In this document: positions 62,546 through 64,000 of the stretch, one piece after another
How the letters are laid out: each line of letters starts with the position of its first letter
How positions within the stretch are numbered: position 1 is the stretch's first letter
Origin: Oreocharis arfaki
Taxonomy: Eukaryota; Chordata; Aves; Passeriformes; Paramythiidae
Length of the DNA stretch: 64,000 nt
Assembly (NCBI GenBank): GCA_013398015.1
Contig: VZRR01007634.1
Span: 316,457 to 380,456 of the forward strand
Direction: 5' to 3'
Notes under the pieces: model-generated
The model's database searches: none
The model's input: the letters and a program-made list of their open reading frames with translations, nothing else
Told to the model about the DNA's origin: nothing
Program-made: the position numbers and the translations under genes

Positions 62546-63776
62546 CTAATGTTCAAACGCTCTGCTGAAACTTCGTTTCTGGCCTCTGCTCCTGAATCTG
62601 TTTCTACCAGAGCCACCACGCCGACCATTCCTGGAGCTTGAGAAGCTTCGGCCATTTCCTCCACCGCCTCCGCCTCCTCCTCGTATGGATTCTACCAACT
62701 CTGGTAATTCAGTTGCCACACACAAACGCCAGTGTTTTGAATCTTCCCATCTTGCCTATTGGAATGAAGTCAGACATAGCAAGTTAAATTCTAGGAATAC
62801 AAATACAGGGTATGTAATAATTATTAAATTTGCTCAACTGAAAGGTAAAATCATGAGCTGATACATAGGATTCAAGCTTCTAACCGAAGGGATCAATAAT
62901 TTTGGCATGGTAATACTAATGCTGCCAAGCAAAAACCTGAATTCACTTTTCTGTGGAGAGAATTCTGAGTGAAAACGGAATAGAGAAAAAGGGAATAAAG
63001 CTTGCTGCCTACAAAGATGACTCCAGCACCACTTTTCTCAGTGCATAAGTTTCAAGTTATAGACTTCTGGTCACAGGGGAATGCCTTAGAAAAGAAACAC
63101 CGTGCTTACTCTGTCCTTCCAAGCCATCCCTTCTGCCACTAGGAAAGGCAGGATAAAGGCTACCTAATGTTTTCAGTCTAACCCAGTGTCCTGGGTTGCA
63201 GTATATTCTATTACCATCTTCATGAGCTGTGAAAGCAGGTGGGGCAGTGTTTCTTTGCCTCCTCCCTCCGGACTCTGTTCTGTTAATGGGAGCATTTGTG
63301 CCTTGCCAAAGGACTCATAGATAACAGACTCCAAACCATCTCCTGTTAATGGCCCCATCAGTGTCTCACTACTCCATTGTGATGTGCTCTGCCTGGGAGG
63401 GGGCACTGAACGTTTACCACTTGGATATAAATCAGAGGTTTCTCAGGCAGAGGGGAGCTTCTCTCCGCTGGACTTCCAGAGGACGAGAGGCTGCATCGCT
63501 CGACCTTCAGTCGAGGACCAGACCCTTTTCCACGGGACCGCTGTTTTCACCGGAGCTGCTGCACCCACCCTGCTCACTGGGAGCCACCAGCGCTGCTGTC
63601 GGCTGTGACCAGCATTGCTCCAGGAGGAGAAAGCTGCCGGCTGTGACCAGCGCTGCTCCAGGAGGAGAAGCTACCCGNTCCAGCCAGTTTCATCTCCAGC
63701 CTGCTGTACCCAGAATTTGCAGTACACATACCTCTATTTCTTTTTGGTCTGCCACAGGAACGTCAAAGCACACACC
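62546..63776 (-). CDS. DDX21: DDX21-type DEAD-box helicase, paralog B, last two coding exons
   Basis: Two exons are visible: 63776-63732 (15 codons, GVCFDVPVADQKEIE) and 62755-62546 (69 codons plus stop). The first has the same length and phase as exon 14 of paralog A. The last exon reads ARWEDSKHWRLCVATELPEL, then a run of eight glycines encoded by GGA/GGC/GGT, an Arg/Gly/Ser/Asn-rich tail, and GQKRSFSRAFEH. The final segment matches the human DDX21 end GQKRSFSKAFGQ and not the DDX50 end. By position alone this could be the DDX50 slot, since human order is DDX50-DDX21-KIFBP. The C-terminus argues for a second DDX21-type gene. The helicase core lies beyond the right edge. Confidence 0.85.
63187..63707 (+). 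mobile_element. LTR-like insertion with a 6-bp target duplication
   Basis: About 520 bases starting TGTCCTGGGTTGCAG, with GGATATAAATCAG (TATA-like) at about 63424-63436 followed by GC-rich sequence. ACCCAG flanks both sides (63181-63186 and 63708-63713), consistent with a 6-bp target-site duplication. The layout of TATA box then GC-rich part resembles a retroviral LTR, and I recognise the start as a bird repeat. The 3' end TGCTGT lacks the usual CA, and no internal region is present. It lies in the last intron of paralog B, about 20 bases from the exon donor at 63731. Confidence 0.6.
63600..63674. repeat. 38-bp tandem repeat, two copies, inside the LTR-like element
   Basis: CGGCTGTGACCAGCxxTGCT followed by CCAGGAGGAGAA occurs twice with period 38. 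An unknown base at 63678 directly follows, suggesting that further copies may be collapsed. Confidence 0.85.
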
Positions 63777-64000
63777 CTGAAAAGAAACAATAATTTCAAT
63801 GCATACAAGTCAAGCATTTTAAATGACTGCAACTAAAAACAACAGAGCCACAAATCTACACCTGACAGACAGGTACTATCAGAACTGACTGTCCTAAGAA
63901 ATGCTTTTCTCTTTTGTCATTAAGGCACAGTTAACACACTTCATACCTTTCACCTGTTGTGCTATCCCCATAGCCATGCATTATCCTACCTCCTGAGCAT

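Noticed and set aside
1..64000. CRISPR arrays, operons or phage-like systems
   Set aside because: The window is vertebrate nuclear DNA with spliced genes; no regular short repeat-spacer array is present.

Overview
The window looks like nuclear DNA of a bird, most likely a neoavian species. It has small vertebrate exons with consensus splice sites and CpG-rich promoters. Three truncated CR1 LINE 3' ends lie at 9.5-10.8 kb, and a solo LTR of a type I associate with neoavian birds lies at 22.6-23.2 kb. All recognisable genes are on the minus strand, so the biological order runs from right to left. The block matches human 10q22.1: DDX50/DDX21, KIFBP, SRGN, VPS26A, SUPV3L1.

Layout from left to right (3' to 5' of the gene block). 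254-11806: SUPV3L1 exons 8 to 1, with the rest of the gene beyond the left edge. About 11.5-24.9 kb: VPS26A, with exons 2-9 placed, exon 1 not securely found, and a solo LTR in intron 1. 25.2-27.8 kb: SRGN, three exons, complete. About 27.9-38.2 kb: gene-free spacer. 38.2-49.3 kb: KIFBP, seven exons, complete. 49.4-61.1 kb: a complete 15-exon DDX21-type nucleolar DEAD-box helicase, called paralog A here. 62.1-64.0 kb: the last two coding exons of a second DDX21-type helicase (paralog B), which continues beyond the right edge.

The genes are not an operon, but several are packed closely head to tail. Poly(A) signals lie within a few hundred bases of the next CpG promoter at SRGN/VPS26A, DDX21-A/KIFBP and VPS26A/SUPV3L1. 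Roles: SUPV3L1 is a mitochondrial RNA helicase, VPS26A a retromer subunit, serglycin the granule proteoglycan core, KIFBP a kinesin regulator, and the DDX21 proteins act in nucleolar RNA metabolism.

Main observations: two adjacent DDX21-type genes whose C-termini differ; a perfect 25-bp inverted repeat with a 4-base loop in a DDX21-A intron; a false assembly duplication that breaks SUPV3L1 exon 1; a GC-AG intron in SUPV3L1; a diverged VPS26A N-terminus; and an LTR-like insertion with a 6-bp target duplication about 20 bases from a splice donor. I found no system that I could call previously undescribed.
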